DNA from: Halobellus inordinatus
Lineage (GTDB): Archaea > Halobacteriota > Halobacteria > Halobacteriales > Haloferacaceae
Reading direction: 5' to 3'
NCBI RefSeq assembly: GCF_024464655.1
Contig: NZ_JANHAV010000005.1
Location: 124,001 to 188,000, forward strand
DNA length: 64,000 nucleotides
The position numbers were made by a program, and so were the translations under genes. Position 1 is the stretch's first letter; each line of letters starts with the position of its first letter. The notes beneath the pieces are model-generated. The model did not search any database and had not been told where the DNA came from. It saw nothing but the letters and a program-made list of their open reading frames with translations. Positions 41,959 to 50,971 of this stretch are shown here, piece by piece.

Positions 41959-42762
41959 ATGCTCTCGAATCACGTGCCGGACCCGCGACTCGTCACGGCC
42001 TACGCCGAGCGCCGCGACGGGCCGCTTCACCACGTCAACCCCTGGACGAAACTCGGCGTCGTCGGCGCGCTCGTGCTCGCCGTGACGGTGGTCGACCGGG
42101 CCGCAGTGCTTGCAGGCCTCTACGCCGTCGTCCTTCTCGTGTACGTCACGGCGGGGCTCCCGGCCGGGCGGTTGCTGCGCTGGTACACGGTCCCGATGCT
42201 CTTTATCGTCTCCGTGGCGGGCCCGCTGGCGTTCCTCGAACCGGGCACGCCGATCGGTGGCGCGCTCGCGACGCCGCTCGGCGACGTTTCGGTGACGGTC
42301 GCCGGTCTCGTATTGTTTCTCGAACTCGGCTTCCGGTCGCTGACCGTCGTCACGTTCACGCTGGCGGCCGCGATGACGACCCGGTACTCCGACGTCGCCT
42401 ACGTCTTGGGGCGGGTCCTTCCGCGGCCGGTCGACCAAGTCGCGCTGCTCACCTACCGGTTCACGTTCGTGATGATCGAGACGCTCGAAGACCTGGTGAA
42501 AGCCGCTGTGGCCCGCGGCGGGAACCTCTCGGAGTTCTGGTCGAACAAGCGCCTCTACGCACGCATTCTCGGAATGACGATGCTGTCGGCCATCGAGCGG
42601 GCCGAACGGCTCGTCAAGTCGATGGAAGCCCGCGGGTACGACGGCGACCTGACGCTGTACGGCGACGTGCCGCGGCCGCCGGTCCACGAAACCCTTCTGG
42701 TCGGCGGTTCCTACGCCGCCGTGCTCGGGTACGCCGCGATCACGACGGGGGTGGTGCTGTGA
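41959..42762 (+). CDS. cbiQ: CbiQ/EcfT transmembrane component
   Basis: The 267 aa protein contains HHVNPWTKLGVVGALVLAVT at the N-terminus, a membrane region with about five helices, and the coupling segments VAYVLGRVLPRPVDQVALLTYRF and ERAERLVKSMEARGYDGD. The Ala-Arg-Gly motif (EARG) contacts the ATPase. It links CbiM to CbiO. The gene overlaps cbiO by 4 bases. Confidence 0.92.
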   Translation: MLSNHVPDPRLVTAYAERRDGPLHHVNPWTKLGVVGALVLAVTVVDRAAVLAGLYAVVLLVYVTAGLPAGRLLRWYTVPMLFIVSVAGPLAFLEPGTPIGGALATPLGDVSVTVAGLVLFLELGFRSLTVVTFTLAAAMTTRYSDVAYVLGRVLPRPVDQVALLTYRFTFVMIETLEDLVKAAVARGGNLSEFWSNKRLYARILGMTMLSAIERAERLVKSMEARGYDGDLTLYGDVPRPPVHETLLVGGSYAAVLGYAAITTGVVL

Positions 42763-43631
42763 ACCGCGCGGAGACGCCCCTCGTCGATCTGCGATGTGAA
42801 GCGCACACGTACCCGGACGGAACAGTCGGAATGCACGACGTCGAGTTCAGCGTCTACCCCGACGAGGTCGTCGCGCTACTCGGCGGGAACGGCGCGGGGA
42901 AGTCGACGTTGCTCGAGCATCTGAACGCGACGCTCGTCCCCGACGAAGGCGAACTCGTGATCGAGGGAACGCCCGTCGCCAACGGCGACGAGCGACGCGC
43001 CCGGAAGACGGTCGGCTTCGTCTTCCAGGACGCAGACGCCCAACTCGTCGCGCCGACCGTCCGCGACGACGTGCTGTTCGGGCTCCAGAACTACGGCGTC
43101 TCGGGCGAGGAAGCGATCGAACGCGCTCGCGACGCGCTCGATGCGGTCGACGCTGGCCACCTCGAAGACCGGATTCCGCACTACCTGAGCGGCGGCGAAA
43201 AACGGCTCGTGGGGCTGGCCGGCGTGCTGGCGCTGCAGCCGAGCGTGATCGTCCTCGACGAACCGCTCGCGGGGTTGGATCCCGAACGCTCTCGGCTGGT
43301 CGCCAGACATATCGAACAGGTCCATAGGGACGGCGTCAGCGTCGTGCTCTCGACGCACGATCTCGACTTCGCGGCCGAGGTGGCAGACCGCGTCTGCGTG
43401 ATGGCCGACGGCAACATCGTCGGCTGTGGGACACCGCGAGAGGTGTTCTACGACGACGAACTGCTTGCGACGGCGAACCTCCACCCTCCGAGTCCAGTCC
43501 GCGTCGCCCGGTCGGCGGGCCTCGACACGTCCGAACGGCCGGTCACCGAGAGCGAACTCGCCGCCGCCATCGCGGACGCGTCGACGACCGATCGAACCGC
43601 CCGCACAGTCGCCGACGGGACGGACGTCTGA
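42759..43631 (+). CDS. cbiO: CbiO/EcfA ATPase of the cobalt/nickel transporter
   Basis: From GTG 42759 the 290 aa ATPase has Walker A GGNGAGKST, Q-loop FVFQDADAQLVAPTV, signature YLSGGEKRLVGLAGVLALQP, Walker B IVLDEPLAGLD and the H-loop in VVLSTHDLDFAAEVAD. A C-terminal extension of about 50 residues ends ...RTVADGTDV. The final A of its stop codon is the first base of inverted-repeat element C, so the original C-terminus may have been altered by the insertion. Confidence 0.93.
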   Translation: MNRAETPLVDLRCEAHTYPDGTVGMHDVEFSVYPDEVVALLGGNGAGKSTLLEHLNATLVPDEGELVIEGTPVANGDERRARKTVGFVFQDADAQLVAPTVRDDVLFGLQNYGVSGEEAIERARDALDAVDAGHLEDRIPHYLSGGEKRLVGLAGVLALQPSVIVLDEPLAGLDPERSRLVARHIEQVHRDGVSVVLSTHDLDFAAEVADRVCVMADGNIVGCGTPREVFYDDELLATANLHPPSPVRVARSAGLDTSERPVTESELAAAIADASTTDRTARTVADGTDV

Positions 43632-43711
43632 TACTGTCGGACAGAACGATGTGAGGCGCATCGGTACCCTGTGGGTGCCGATATGATTCGCGAACTGCTG
43701 TCCGACAGTAT
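43631..43711. mobile_element. Inverted-repeat element C, copy 2 (uninterrupted, 81 bp)
   Basis: ATACTGTCGGAC (43631-43642) and GTCCGACAGTAT (43700-43711) are perfect inverted repeats. The interior matches the copy at 6732-6974. It lies between the convergent cbiO and RimK-like genes, using the last base of the cbiO stop codon as its first base and ending 14 bases before the stop of the next gene. Confidence 0.8.
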
Positions 43712-43724
43712 GACCCTGTCGGGA

Positions 43725-45059
43725 CTACTCCTCGCCGGACACTTCCGCGTGGTCCTCGACGCGCCGGCTCACGTCGAGGCGGTAGTTCTTCAGGATGTCG
43801 CGCCCCAGGAGAAGCGGATGCGTCATATGCGTCCGGTCTTCGATGTTCGCGGCGACGGTGTACTGCTCGCCGCCGATCCCGACGACGAGGTCAACGACCG
43901 GCCGCGTCTTGGACTGCTTCGAACTCCCCGAGCGCACGCGCGAGACAGTATGGATCGGGCCCGCACCGATGTCCGCGGCGAGCCGCAGATCGATGCTCGT
44001 TCTGGACGCTCCGGAGTCAGACTTGGCTACGACCGTCTTCCGTCCGCTGGTCCCGCTGACGACCACCTGTTCGGTGAAGCCGATCGTGATCGCTTCCTCG
44101 GGAGAGACTGACACCGGCGCCGGTTTACAGGCGGGCACCGAGTCGTCGAGCGTCGACGAGAGGCTCTCTACCCGCTCGAGGTCGACCGAAGCGCCGGCGT
44201 GTTCGATCGCCTGCCGAGCGATGTACGGGGCCGGACTGCGCCCCGTCGCCCGGTAGAAGCCTTTGAAGCCGGCCGTCGGGTTCACTTCCAGAATGTACCA
44301 GCCGTCGTCGCCCTCGATGAGATCGACGCCGGCGTAGTCGAGGTCGATCGCCGCCGCTGCTTGCCGAGCGAGTTCTAAGACCTCCGCTGGAACGGATTCT
44401 GTCACGTCCTCGATGCTCCCGCCGCGGGCGACGTTCGTGCGCCAGTCGCTGTCGGCGGCGTAGCGGCACATCGCGCCGATCACCTCGTCGGCGACGACGT
44501 ACACCCGAAGATCGTGCGGGGGTTCGTCGTCCCGACCGACGAACTCCTGCAGAAACGCCCGTCGCTTCCCGACGCGGGCTGTCAGCGGATCGCTAGTCTT
44601 CACCTTCCACGCGCCGCCGCCGTGCGTCCCGATGGCTGTCTTGTAGACCGCCTCCTCCCCGAACTCCCCGCGGAGTTCGTTGAGCCGGTCGTTGCTGAGC
44701 GCCAGTGCGGTGCGCGGAACCGGAAGCCCCTGGTTGATCAGTTCGACTGCGGCGGCGGTCTTGTGCACCGCCTGCGCCGTCGCATCCGGAGTATTCAGCA
44801 TCGGTCGCACGCCCGCTAGCGTCCGCGCTAGCCCGAGTTCCTCCGCAGGCTGATCCGTATTCGAGAGGAGGAGTCGATTGACGACCACGTCGACGTCGGG
44901 ATCGAGCGTCGCCTCGTCGCCGCCGAGCCGCACGACCGTATTCTCGGATCGGAGCCACTCGGTGTCGTGGCCGAGCGCCTCGACGGCGTTCAGAATCGCT
45001 TTCGTCTCCTTGCTGTTGTGGAGGCTCAAGACGCCGACGCGGACCGGCGTCTCACTCAT
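43725..45059 (-). CDS. RimK-type ATP-grasp ligase fused to a retropepsin-like (RimB/DUF785) protease domain
   Basis: The 444 aa protein has an N-terminal ATP-grasp domain of about residues 1-290: VYKTAIGTHGGGAWKV, RAFLQEFVGRDDEPPHDLRVYVV and DGWYILEVNPTAGFKGF carry the ATP and Mg ligands. Residues about 310-440 form a retropepsin-like domain with KTVVAKSDSGASRTSIDLRL (DSGA active site) and HPLLLGRDILKNYRLDVS. RimK ligases add amino acids to protein or small-molecule acceptors, and RimB-like proteins are proposed to trim them. The fusion joins both activities. Acceptor unknown. Confidence 0.85.
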   Translation of the reverse strand: MSETPVRVGVLSLHNSKETKAILNAVEALGHDTEWLRSENTVVRLGGDEATLDPDVDVVVNRLLLSNTDQPAEELGLARTLAGVRPMLNTPDATAQAVHKTAAAVELINQGLPVPRTALALSNDRLNELRGEFGEEAVYKTAIGTHGGGAWKVKTSDPLTARVGKRRAFLQEFVGRDDEPPHDLRVYVVADEVIGAMCRYAADSDWRTNVARGGSIEDVTESVPAEVLELARQAAAAIDLDYAGVDLIEGDDGWYILEVNPTAGFKGFYRATGRSPAPYIARQAIEHAGASVDLERVESLSSTLDDSVPACKPAPVSVSPEEAITIGFTEQVVVSGTSGRKTVVAKSDSGASRTSIDLRLAADIGAGPIHTVSRVRSGSSKQSKTRPVVDLVVGIGGEQYTVAANIEDRTHMTHPLLLGRDILKNYRLDVSRRVEDHAEVSGEE

Positions 45060-45230
45060 CAGTAGGTCTCTCCGCGTATCGGATGATTTCGTCCATCGTT
45101 GGCACGCTCCGGGGCGGACCGTACCGTCACGAGCGCAATTGTTATGCGGATATTTCTCACGGTCCGAGAACGAATACGGCCGGATTACCGGACGCTGGCG
45201 GTCGAGAACGGCGACGCATCCGCCCCAGTC

Positions 45231-46151
45231 TCAGAAGAGCACGAACGAGGGAAGATACAGCAGCACGCACACGGCCGCACCTCGCCGGTCGATGCCGCGC
45301 TGCCAGTACATCAGCCCGAGGACGGCCAACGAGACGGCCAGCATATACCCGGTCGAGACGAACACGGTCTGTGAGTTGGTGACCGCCACGTCGGCGACGA
45401 GCGCGCCGATGCCCAGCGAGAATACCGGATCAGTGATGTTACTTCCTAGAAGAGAACCGACCGAGATGCCGGCCTCGCCGCGCCTGGCCGCGAGTCCGGC
45501 GACGGCGATTTCGGGCGCGGTGGTTCCGAGACCAGTCAGGAGGCCGACGAGAAATTCGGGGATGCCGAGGAGTCGAGCGATGGCGATCCCGTTCGTCACC
45601 ATCAGATACCCGCCGACGACTACCAGCGCGATCCCGGCGACGATCCAGGGAATCGCCCGCTGTGGAGGTGTCTGCTCTTCGGCGACTTCTTTCGTTACTT
45701 CGCCGCCGCCTTCGTTCGAGTAGAGGTCGTGGAGGAACGCGACGTACGCGAGCATCATCAGCGCCCCCTCCGAGCGGATTATCTCCCCGTCTTCGAGAAC
45801 GAGGATCATGATCACCATCGCGAGAATCATCGCGCCGCCGTAGACGAGGACGTTCCGTCGCTCGGCTTCGATCCGGGCGATGAAGGCGACGACGCCGATC
45901 GCGAGCGTGATCTGCGCCGTCTCTGACCCGACGATGTTCCCGACGAGGAGGTCGCCGGCGCCGTAGACCGACGCGTAGATCGAAGTGGTCATCTCGGGGA
46001 TCGACGTCCCGATCGAAATGACGGTGACGCCGATGAAGAAGGCCGGCACCCCGTAGTACAGTGCCAACTCCGCGGCCGCGTCGATGGTGCGGTCGGCACC
46101 GACTAACAGGAGCGCCAGGCCGGCGAGAAATCCGGCGACTTCGAGGAGCAT
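45231..46151 (-). CDS. CaCA-family calcium/sodium antiporter
   Basis: The 306 aa protein has ten membrane helices in two inverted halves. The alpha-1 repeat reads VTVISIGTSIPEMTTSIYAS with GNIVGSETAQI, and the alpha-2 repeat reads GLGTTAPEIAVAGLAARRGE with GSLLGSNITDP. These carry the acidic residue (PE) of the cation site in each half. It should exchange Ca for Na or H, and in a halophile may serve ion homeostasis. I chose the ATG at 46151 (MLLEVAGFLAG); upstream in-frame sequence is basic and unlikely to be translated. Confidence 0.92.
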   Translation of the reverse strand: MLLEVAGFLAGLALLLVGADRTIDAAAELALYYGVPAFFIGVTVISIGTSIPEMTTSIYASVYGAGDLLVGNIVGSETAQITLAIGVVAFIARIEAERRNVLVYGGAMILAMVIMILVLEDGEIIRSEGALMMLAYVAFLHDLYSNEGGGEVTKEVAEEQTPPQRAIPWIVAGIALVVVGGYLMVTNGIAIARLLGIPEFLVGLLTGLGTTAPEIAVAGLAARRGEAGISVGSLLGSNITDPVFSLGIGALVADVAVTNSQTVFVSTGYMLAVSLAVLGLMYWQRGIDRRGAAVCVLLYLPSFVLF

Positions 46152-46310
46152 CCGATATCGGACAGACGCTCCGATCCGAGTAAAAGGTGGGCGCCGACGG
46201 CGACGGACGCTGGTCCTCCGAGACGGGGACGGTGCTACGAGGTGGGGGCTGCTTCCAAGAAAACAAGAACCGAAGTGAGAGTAAAACACGAATAGATCAA
46301 ACAAGCGAAT

Positions 46311-46445
46311 ATGGCGGGGCCACAGCAGTCCAGCGGTGGGGACGACGACGCGCTCGAGGAGGGCGAACTGCCGAGCCCGGAGAGCGATGCCGCACGCTCC
46401 TGTAAGGCATTCATCGACCGGGAGTGGCGCAAACTGCAGGAGTGA
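46311..46445 (+). CDS. Small acidic hypothetical protein (44 aa)
   Basis: The frame reads MAGPQQSSGGDDDALEEGEL followed by PSPESDAARSCKAFIDREWRKLQE. The strongly acidic start with a helical tail resembles genuine haloarchaeal microproteins, and an AT-rich region (GAGTAAAACACGAATAGATC) precedes it. No function is known. Confidence 0.5.
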   Translation: MAGPQQSSGGDDDALEEGELPSPESDAARSCKAFIDREWRKLQE

Positions 46446-46656
46446 CCGACAGCCCGGCGCGCTGCGTCAGGTCTGCGCGCTACGCTTCGCTGTGACTCGT
46501 CCCCGCCGTTTCCCGGTGGGGAGAGGGCGCCGACTGCAAAACCGGAGAAAGCGGACTTAATCGGGATGAAACGGGTCCGGAGCTGCTGAAATCCGCACGC
46601 ACCGTTTTCACCATTGATATGCCATCCGCACCGAGAGCGGACCGGAGGCACCACCG

Positions 46657-47064
46657 ATGAAACTCCAGACGATCGTCGCGATCGGTCTCGCAGCACTGAT
46701 GCTCACCACGGGAGCGGCCGTGGCTGTGCCCGGTGCAGCGCCGACCGACGCAGCCGGTTCGACGAACGGCGCCGCCGACGCACACGGCGAAGCCACCCAC
46801 GGAGCCGATACAGCAGCCGCTGACCGAGCGGCCGACCGACCAGAAATCGCGTCGGAAACACCTCACGACGCGAACGCCGCGTCGGGGGACGGTCCCCGCG
46901 CGGACCTCCCCGACCCGGTCCCGGACCGCGTCGCGCAGATCCATTCGCTGATCCGCCAGTCGCTGGCCGGGACGCTCGGTGAGCCGCTCGGCCAGGCTAT
47001 CGACAGTCCGAGCAGCGATGACACAGCCGCTGAACACCCCGCTGACGAATCTCGATACCGATGA
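46657..47064 (+). CDS. Secreted hypothetical protein with signal peptide
   Basis: The 135 aa protein begins MKLQTIVAIGLAALMLTTGA with a Sec-type signal ending VAVPGAA. The mature part is low-complexity, Ala/Asp/His-rich (ADAHGEATHGADTAAADRAA), with a helical tail (VAQIHSLIRQSLAGTLGEPL). It overlaps the membrane-protein gene downstream by ATGA. Role unknown. Confidence 0.65.
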   Translation: MKLQTIVAIGLAALMLTTGAAVAVPGAAPTDAAGSTNGAADAHGEATHGADTAAADRAADRPEIASETPHDANAASGDGPRADLPDPVPDRVAQIHSLIRQSLAGTLGEPLGQAIDSPSSDDTAAEHPADESRYR

Positions 47065-47468
47065 TCGCTCTCCAGTACGCCGGGCCCCCGCCGCTGGCCG
47101 GCGGATTCGATCCCCTCGAAGGGCTCGTCGTCTTCGCCGTGAGTCTCCTCATCGGCGGGGCGGCGATCCACGTCGCGGCCGAACACGTCGTCTCTCGGCG
47201 GCGGACGGCCAGCCTGACGTTCGAACACGCCATCCTCACGGCGCTCCTTGGTGCAGTCGTCTGGGCGCTGCTCGCCTGGATCCCGCTTGTCGGCTCGCTG
47301 CTCGCGCTCGCGGGCTGGGTCAGCGTCATCCGCTGGCGCTACCCGGGCGGCTGGGTCAAGGCGGGCGTGACCGGCGCGGCCGCCTGGGCCGCCGCGGTCG
47401 TCACGCTCGCGGCCCTGGAACTGCTCGGCATCAGCGCCGTGTCGGCCCTGGGCGTTCCCGGGGCCTGA
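47061..47468 (+). CDS. Small membrane protein (135 aa)
   Basis: The start codon at 47061 overlaps the previous stop. Four hydrophobic segments are visible: LEGLVVFAVSLLIGGAAIHVA, HAILTALLGAVVWALLAWI, LVGSLLALAGWVSVI and AAAWAAAVVTLAALELLGI. Coupling to the secreted protein suggests a joint role. No family is recognised. Confidence 0.68.
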   Translation: MIALQYAGPPPLAGGFDPLEGLVVFAVSLLIGGAAIHVAAEHVVSRRRTASLTFEHAILTALLGAVVWALLAWIPLVGSLLALAGWVSVIRWRYPGGWVKAGVTGAAAWAAAVVTLAALELLGISAVSALGVPGA

Positions 47469-47502
47469 CAGACTCCCGATTCTTCTCCGTAGCCGCGCGG
47501 CG

Positions 47503-48240
47503 CTATCCGCTGATGACGGTTCCAGCGGCGTCGCCGGCCAAGAACGTCTCCAGGGCGTCGGGGCCGAACACGTGCGCCGGCGCCCCGAGTTCGAGGAGCG
47601 CACGGACTTTTGCGGCCATCCCACCCGTCACGTCCGTCGACTCGGAGCCGCCGAGCGCGTCCGCGACATCGTCGAAAGCCGTGATTTCGGGGATGACTTC
47701 GCCGTCGTCGTCGTAGACGCCGGGCACGGTCGAACAGAGCCCGACGCGGTCGGCGTCGAGGCCGTTCGCGAGCCGTGTGACCAGTTCGTCGCCGCTGATG
47801 ATCGTCGCGCCCGCGTCCGCCTGCGCGATGACGTCGCCGTGGAGGACGGGAACGAACCCCTCGTCGAGCATCGTCGCCGAGGAATCGAGCGGAAATACGA
47901 GGTCGGCGTCGGCGTCGCGTGCCCCGACGGAGAACGGGTGGACCGGCAGCGCCGGGACGCCGGCGTCCTGCAACCGCCGGATGACTTCGTCGTTCAGGCG
48001 ACGCATCGCGTCGTGGATCGCCCACACGCCCGCGGCGTCGTGGCTCCCCTCCGAGAGGCTGACGCCGTGTTTCTCCGCCTGGTGGTGGCCGAAGCTCCCG
48101 CCGCCGTGGACGAGAGCGAGCCGGGAGACGTCGGCCGCGGCGATCGTCTCGACCGCCGCGTCGAGAGCTGCGTCGTCGACGGTCTCGGGCGTCTCCTTGT
48201 CGGTGACGACGCTCCCGCCGAGTTTGAGGACGACCGTCAC
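47503..48240 (-). CDS. ipk: Isopentenyl phosphate kinase
   Basis: The 245 aa amino-acid-kinase-fold protein has VVLKLGGSVVTDK (the N-terminal Lys/Gly motif), LALVHGGGSFGHHQAEKHGV with the catalytic His of archaeal IPKs, and TIISGDELVTRLANGLDADRVGLCSTVPGVYD plus STDVTGGMAAKVRALLEL. It phosphorylates isopentenyl phosphate to IPP in the modified archaeal mevalonate pathway. It overlaps mevalonate kinase by 4 bases, so the two pathway genes are co-transcribed. Confidence 0.95.
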   Translation of the reverse strand: MTVVLKLGGSVVTDKETPETVDDAALDAAVETIAAADVSRLALVHGGGSFGHHQAEKHGVSLSEGSHDAAGVWAIHDAMRRLNDEVIRRLQDAGVPALPVHPFSVGARDADADLVFPLDSSATMLDEGFVPVLHGDVIAQADAGATIISGDELVTRLANGLDADRVGLCSTVPGVYDDDGEVIPEITAFDDVADALGGSESTDVTGGMAAKVRALLELGAPAHVFGPDALETFLAGDAAGTVISG

Positions 48241-49310
48241 CGGCGCTCACCCTCCGCGTTCGGCTCCGCATCGGAGCGCGCGCTCGCGTCCGGCCCCAAC
48301 TCCTCTACGCGGACGCCCTCGCGGTCCAGTTCGGCCCGGAACGCGTCGCGGCACTCGGCGGTGTAGCGCAGCGCTGTCCGCGTCTCCGGCGTCTCGTCGA
48401 GCGCGACGATACAGCCGCCGCCGCCCGCGCCGGTGAGCTTTGCGCCGTGGGCCCCGGCCTCGCGGGCGGCCCAGACCATATTGTCGAGCGTGCGCGAGGA
48501 GACGCCGAGCGCTTCGAGCAGCCCGTGATCGAAGTTCATCAGCCGGCCGAGTTCGGAGAGCAGTTCGTCGGTGGGTTCGGATTCGGGGTCGGCGTCGGCG
48601 AGCATCGACTCGCCGGTGCGGACGATGTCGCCGATGCTCTCGACGGTGTCGGCCGCGAAATCGTACTCCTCGCGGAGCGTCCGGACGCCCGCGACGAGTT
48701 CGCCGGTGTCTCCCGCGCCGCCGTCGAAGCCGACGACGAACGGGAGGTTCGGCGTGTCGATCTGTCGGCAGTCGTCGCCCTCGACGCGCACGGCTCCGCC
48801 CATCGCCGAACAGAACGTGTCCGCGCGCGAGGCCTGGCCGTCCTGGACGTCGTACTCCGCGCGGTAGGCGCGGTCGGCCAGTTCCTCGGGCGCGAGCTCG
48901 ACGCCGAGCTCCCGCGTCGCGGCGTCGATGCCGGCGACGACGACGGCCGCCGAGGAGCCGAGCCCCGCGCCGAGCGGAATCTCGCTCTCGACGGTGATGT
49001 CGAAGCCGGCGTCGGGTGCGTCTGCGGCGTCACGGGCCTGTTCGACGGCGGCGTCGACGTAGCCCACCGCGGCGTCGACGAGCCCTTCCGGAACGTCGAC
49101 ATCGGGTCGGTAGCCGGTGTCGCCGGCGTACTCGACGGTGAAGCCGTCGAGACTCAGATCTCGCGCTTCGACTCGGATGTGGTCGTCCGTGCGGGCATCG
49201 ACGGTGACTGTGGCCCGGCGCTCGATCGCGCAGGGGACCGCCGGTTCGCCGTAGACGACCGCGTGCTCCCCGAAGAGATAGACCTTCCCGGGGGCGCTGG
49301 AGACGATCAT
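48237..49310 (-). CDS. mvk: Mevalonate kinase
   Basis: The 357 aa GHMP kinase starts MIVSSAPGKVYLFGEHAVVY, has the ATP-binding motif IPLGAGLGSSAAVVVAGIDA, and the third GHMP motif GAHGAKLTGAGGGGCIVALDE. It phosphorylates mevalonate for isoprenoid lipid synthesis. It is the upstream gene of the mvk-ipk pair. Confidence 0.95.
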   Translation of the reverse strand: MIVSSAPGKVYLFGEHAVVYGEPAVPCAIERRATVTVDARTDDHIRVEARDLSLDGFTVEYAGDTGYRPDVDVPEGLVDAAVGYVDAAVEQARDAADAPDAGFDITVESEIPLGAGLGSSAAVVVAGIDAATRELGVELAPEELADRAYRAEYDVQDGQASRADTFCSAMGGAVRVEGDDCRQIDTPNLPFVVGFDGGAGDTGELVAGVRTLREEYDFAADTVESIGDIVRTGESMLADADPESEPTDELLSELGRLMNFDHGLLEALGVSSRTLDNMVWAAREAGAHGAKLTGAGGGGCIVALDETPETRTALRYTAECRDAFRAELDREGVRVEELGPDASARSDAEPNAEGERR

Positions 49311-49405
49311 AGGGGAGGAATACCGGGGGTCCCGCTTAAGCTATCCGACCGGAAGCGAGCGACGCATCCGATGGTGGTAGAGAATCCGACAGCCGGAACA
49401 GAGTC

Positions 49406-49495
49406 ACAGCAGGAACGGAACCAACAGCAGGAACGGAACCAACAGCAGGAACGGAGCCAACGGTAGGAGCGGAGCCGACAGTAAGAACGGAACCG
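49406..49495. repeat. Five decaying 18 bp tandem repeats
   Basis: The unit ACAGCAGGAACGGAACCA occurs at 49406-49423 and 49424-49441. It then drifts through 49442-49459, 49460-49477 and 49478-49495 with one to several changes. The array lies between mvk and the gene at 49505 and is not in a supported coding frame. Confidence 0.8.
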
Positions 49496-49504
49496 ACAGA
49501 TCGG

Positions 49505-49801
49505 TTACTCCTCGACGAAGTCGTCGAGTTCGGTCACCTCGGCGTCTCCGCGGAGGTATTTCGCTGCGGCGGCGAGCGCGACGAGGAAACCGACCGCGAC
49601 TAGCGCACCGAGCAGGCGACCGCCGGAGGTCGGGCACATCCCGCTCGATTCGTCGGTCGCGTCCTCGTTCGCGTCGCTGTCAGACGACGCGCTGCCCTCG
49701 TCGTCAGTGGAACCGCCGATCGCGGGTGCGGTGTTCGTCGCCTCGAAGCTGAGGCCGTCGTGCAGATGAATCTCGAAGAACGTGAACGATCTCTCTGACA
49801 T
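49505..49801 (-). CDS. Single-pass membrane protein (98 aa)
   Basis: The protein starts MSERSFTFFEIHLHDGLSFE and has a Ser/Asp/Glu-rich linker (TDDEGSASSDSDANEDATDE). One membrane helix (LLGALVAVGFLVALAAAA) is followed by KYLRGDAEVTELDDFVEE. It may be a small anchored signalling or surface protein. No family is recognised. The ATG at 49801 is used; an upstream in-frame start (MPRVGVSKRE) exists. Confidence 0.65.
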   Translation of the reverse strand: MSERSFTFFEIHLHDGLSFEATNTAPAIGGSTDDEGSASSDSDANEDATDESSGMCPTSGGRLLGALVAVGFLVALAAAAKYLRGDAEVTELDDFVEE

Positions 49802-49906
49802 CTCACGTTTCGATACGCCGACACGAGGCATAACCGTTGTGGGGATGGGTCCGAGAGCGAGACCGAGAGCCGGTGGTTTCAGGTGTCAGGCAATCGGAGC
49901 AGGCCT

Positions 49907-50971
49907 ATGGACGACGATAAACACGCATTTCTGACGGACCTACTGACGACGCCCAGTCCCTCGGGATTCGAGGCGGTCGGGCAGCGAGTGTGGCTCGACT
50001 ACGTGCGCCCGTTCGCCGACGAGGTCTGGACCGACGAGTACGGCAACGCCGTCGCGGTCCACGAGGGTAGCGAGGACGCCGACGTCTCCATTGCGTTCAC
50101 CGGCCACGCCGACGAGATCGGCTACATCGTCCGCGACATCACCGAGGACGGCTTCCTCCGGATCGGCGCGATCGGGGGCGCAGATCGGACGGTGTCGAAG
50201 GGCCAGCACGTCACCGTCCACGCCGAGACCCCCGTCGCCGGCGTCATTGGGCAGACAGCGATCCACCTGCGCGATTACGAGGGCGAGGAGTACGACGACA
50301 TCGACGAGCAGTTCGTCGACGTCGGGGCCGACGGCGAGGACGAGGCGCACGACCTCGTCGAAGTCGGCGATCCAGTGACCGTCGAAACGCGCGTCCGCCC
50401 GCTCCACGGGACGCGACTCGCCGCGCGCGGAATGGACAACCGCGTCGGGATCTGGGCCGCCGCCGAGGCGCTTCGCTCGGCCGCCGGAGCCGACGTCGAC
50501 GCGACAGTCTACGCCGTGAGTACGGTCCAGGAGGAAGTCGGCGTCCAGGGGGCGAAGATGGTCGGGTTCGACCTCGACCCCGACGCGGCTATCGCCGTCG
50601 ACGTGACGCACGCGACCGACAACCCCGATATCCCGGGCAAACGCACCGGCCCCGTCGAGCTCGGCGCGGGACCGGTCGTCTCCCGCGGCAGCGCGAACCA
50701 CCCGTCGCTCGTCGATCTCGCTCGCGACGCCGCCGAAGACGCCGACATCGACGTGCAACTTCAGGCGACCGGGACCCGAACGGGGACCGACGCCGACGCG
50801 TTCTACACCGCTCGCAGCGGCATCCCCGCGCTGAACGTCGGGATCCCCAACCGCTATATGCACACGCCCGTCGAAGTCGTCGACACCGAAGACCTCGACG
50901 CCGTCGGCGAACTTCTCGGGGCGATGGCAGCCGCGGCCGTCGACGCCGCTCCGTTCGGCCTCGACCTGTGA
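49907..50971 (+). CDS. M42-family metallo-aminopeptidase
   Basis: The 354 aa protein shows VSIAFTGHADEIGYIVRDIT (first metal His-Asp), the bridging Asp in ARGMDNRVGIWAAAEALR, the catalytic Glu pair in VSTVQEEVGVQGAKM, VDVTHATDNPDIPG and a final metal His in IPNRYMHTPVEVVD. These match the di-zinc M42 glutamyl-aminopeptidase/endoglucanase-like family, usually cytosolic dodecamers that trim peptides. The start at 49907 (MDDDKHAFL) gives standard length. Confidence 0.92.
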   Translation: MDDDKHAFLTDLLTTPSPSGFEAVGQRVWLDYVRPFADEVWTDEYGNAVAVHEGSEDADVSIAFTGHADEIGYIVRDITEDGFLRIGAIGGADRTVSKGQHVTVHAETPVAGVIGQTAIHLRDYEGEEYDDIDEQFVDVGADGEDEAHDLVEVGDPVTVETRVRPLHGTRLAARGMDNRVGIWAAAEALRSAAGADVDATVYAVSTVQEEVGVQGAKMVGFDLDPDAAIAVDVTHATDNPDIPGKRTGPVELGAGPVVSRGSANHPSLVDLARDAAEDADIDVQLQATGTRTGTDADAFYTARSGIPALNVGIPNRYMHTPVEVVDTEDLDAVGELLGAMAAAAVDAAPFGLDL

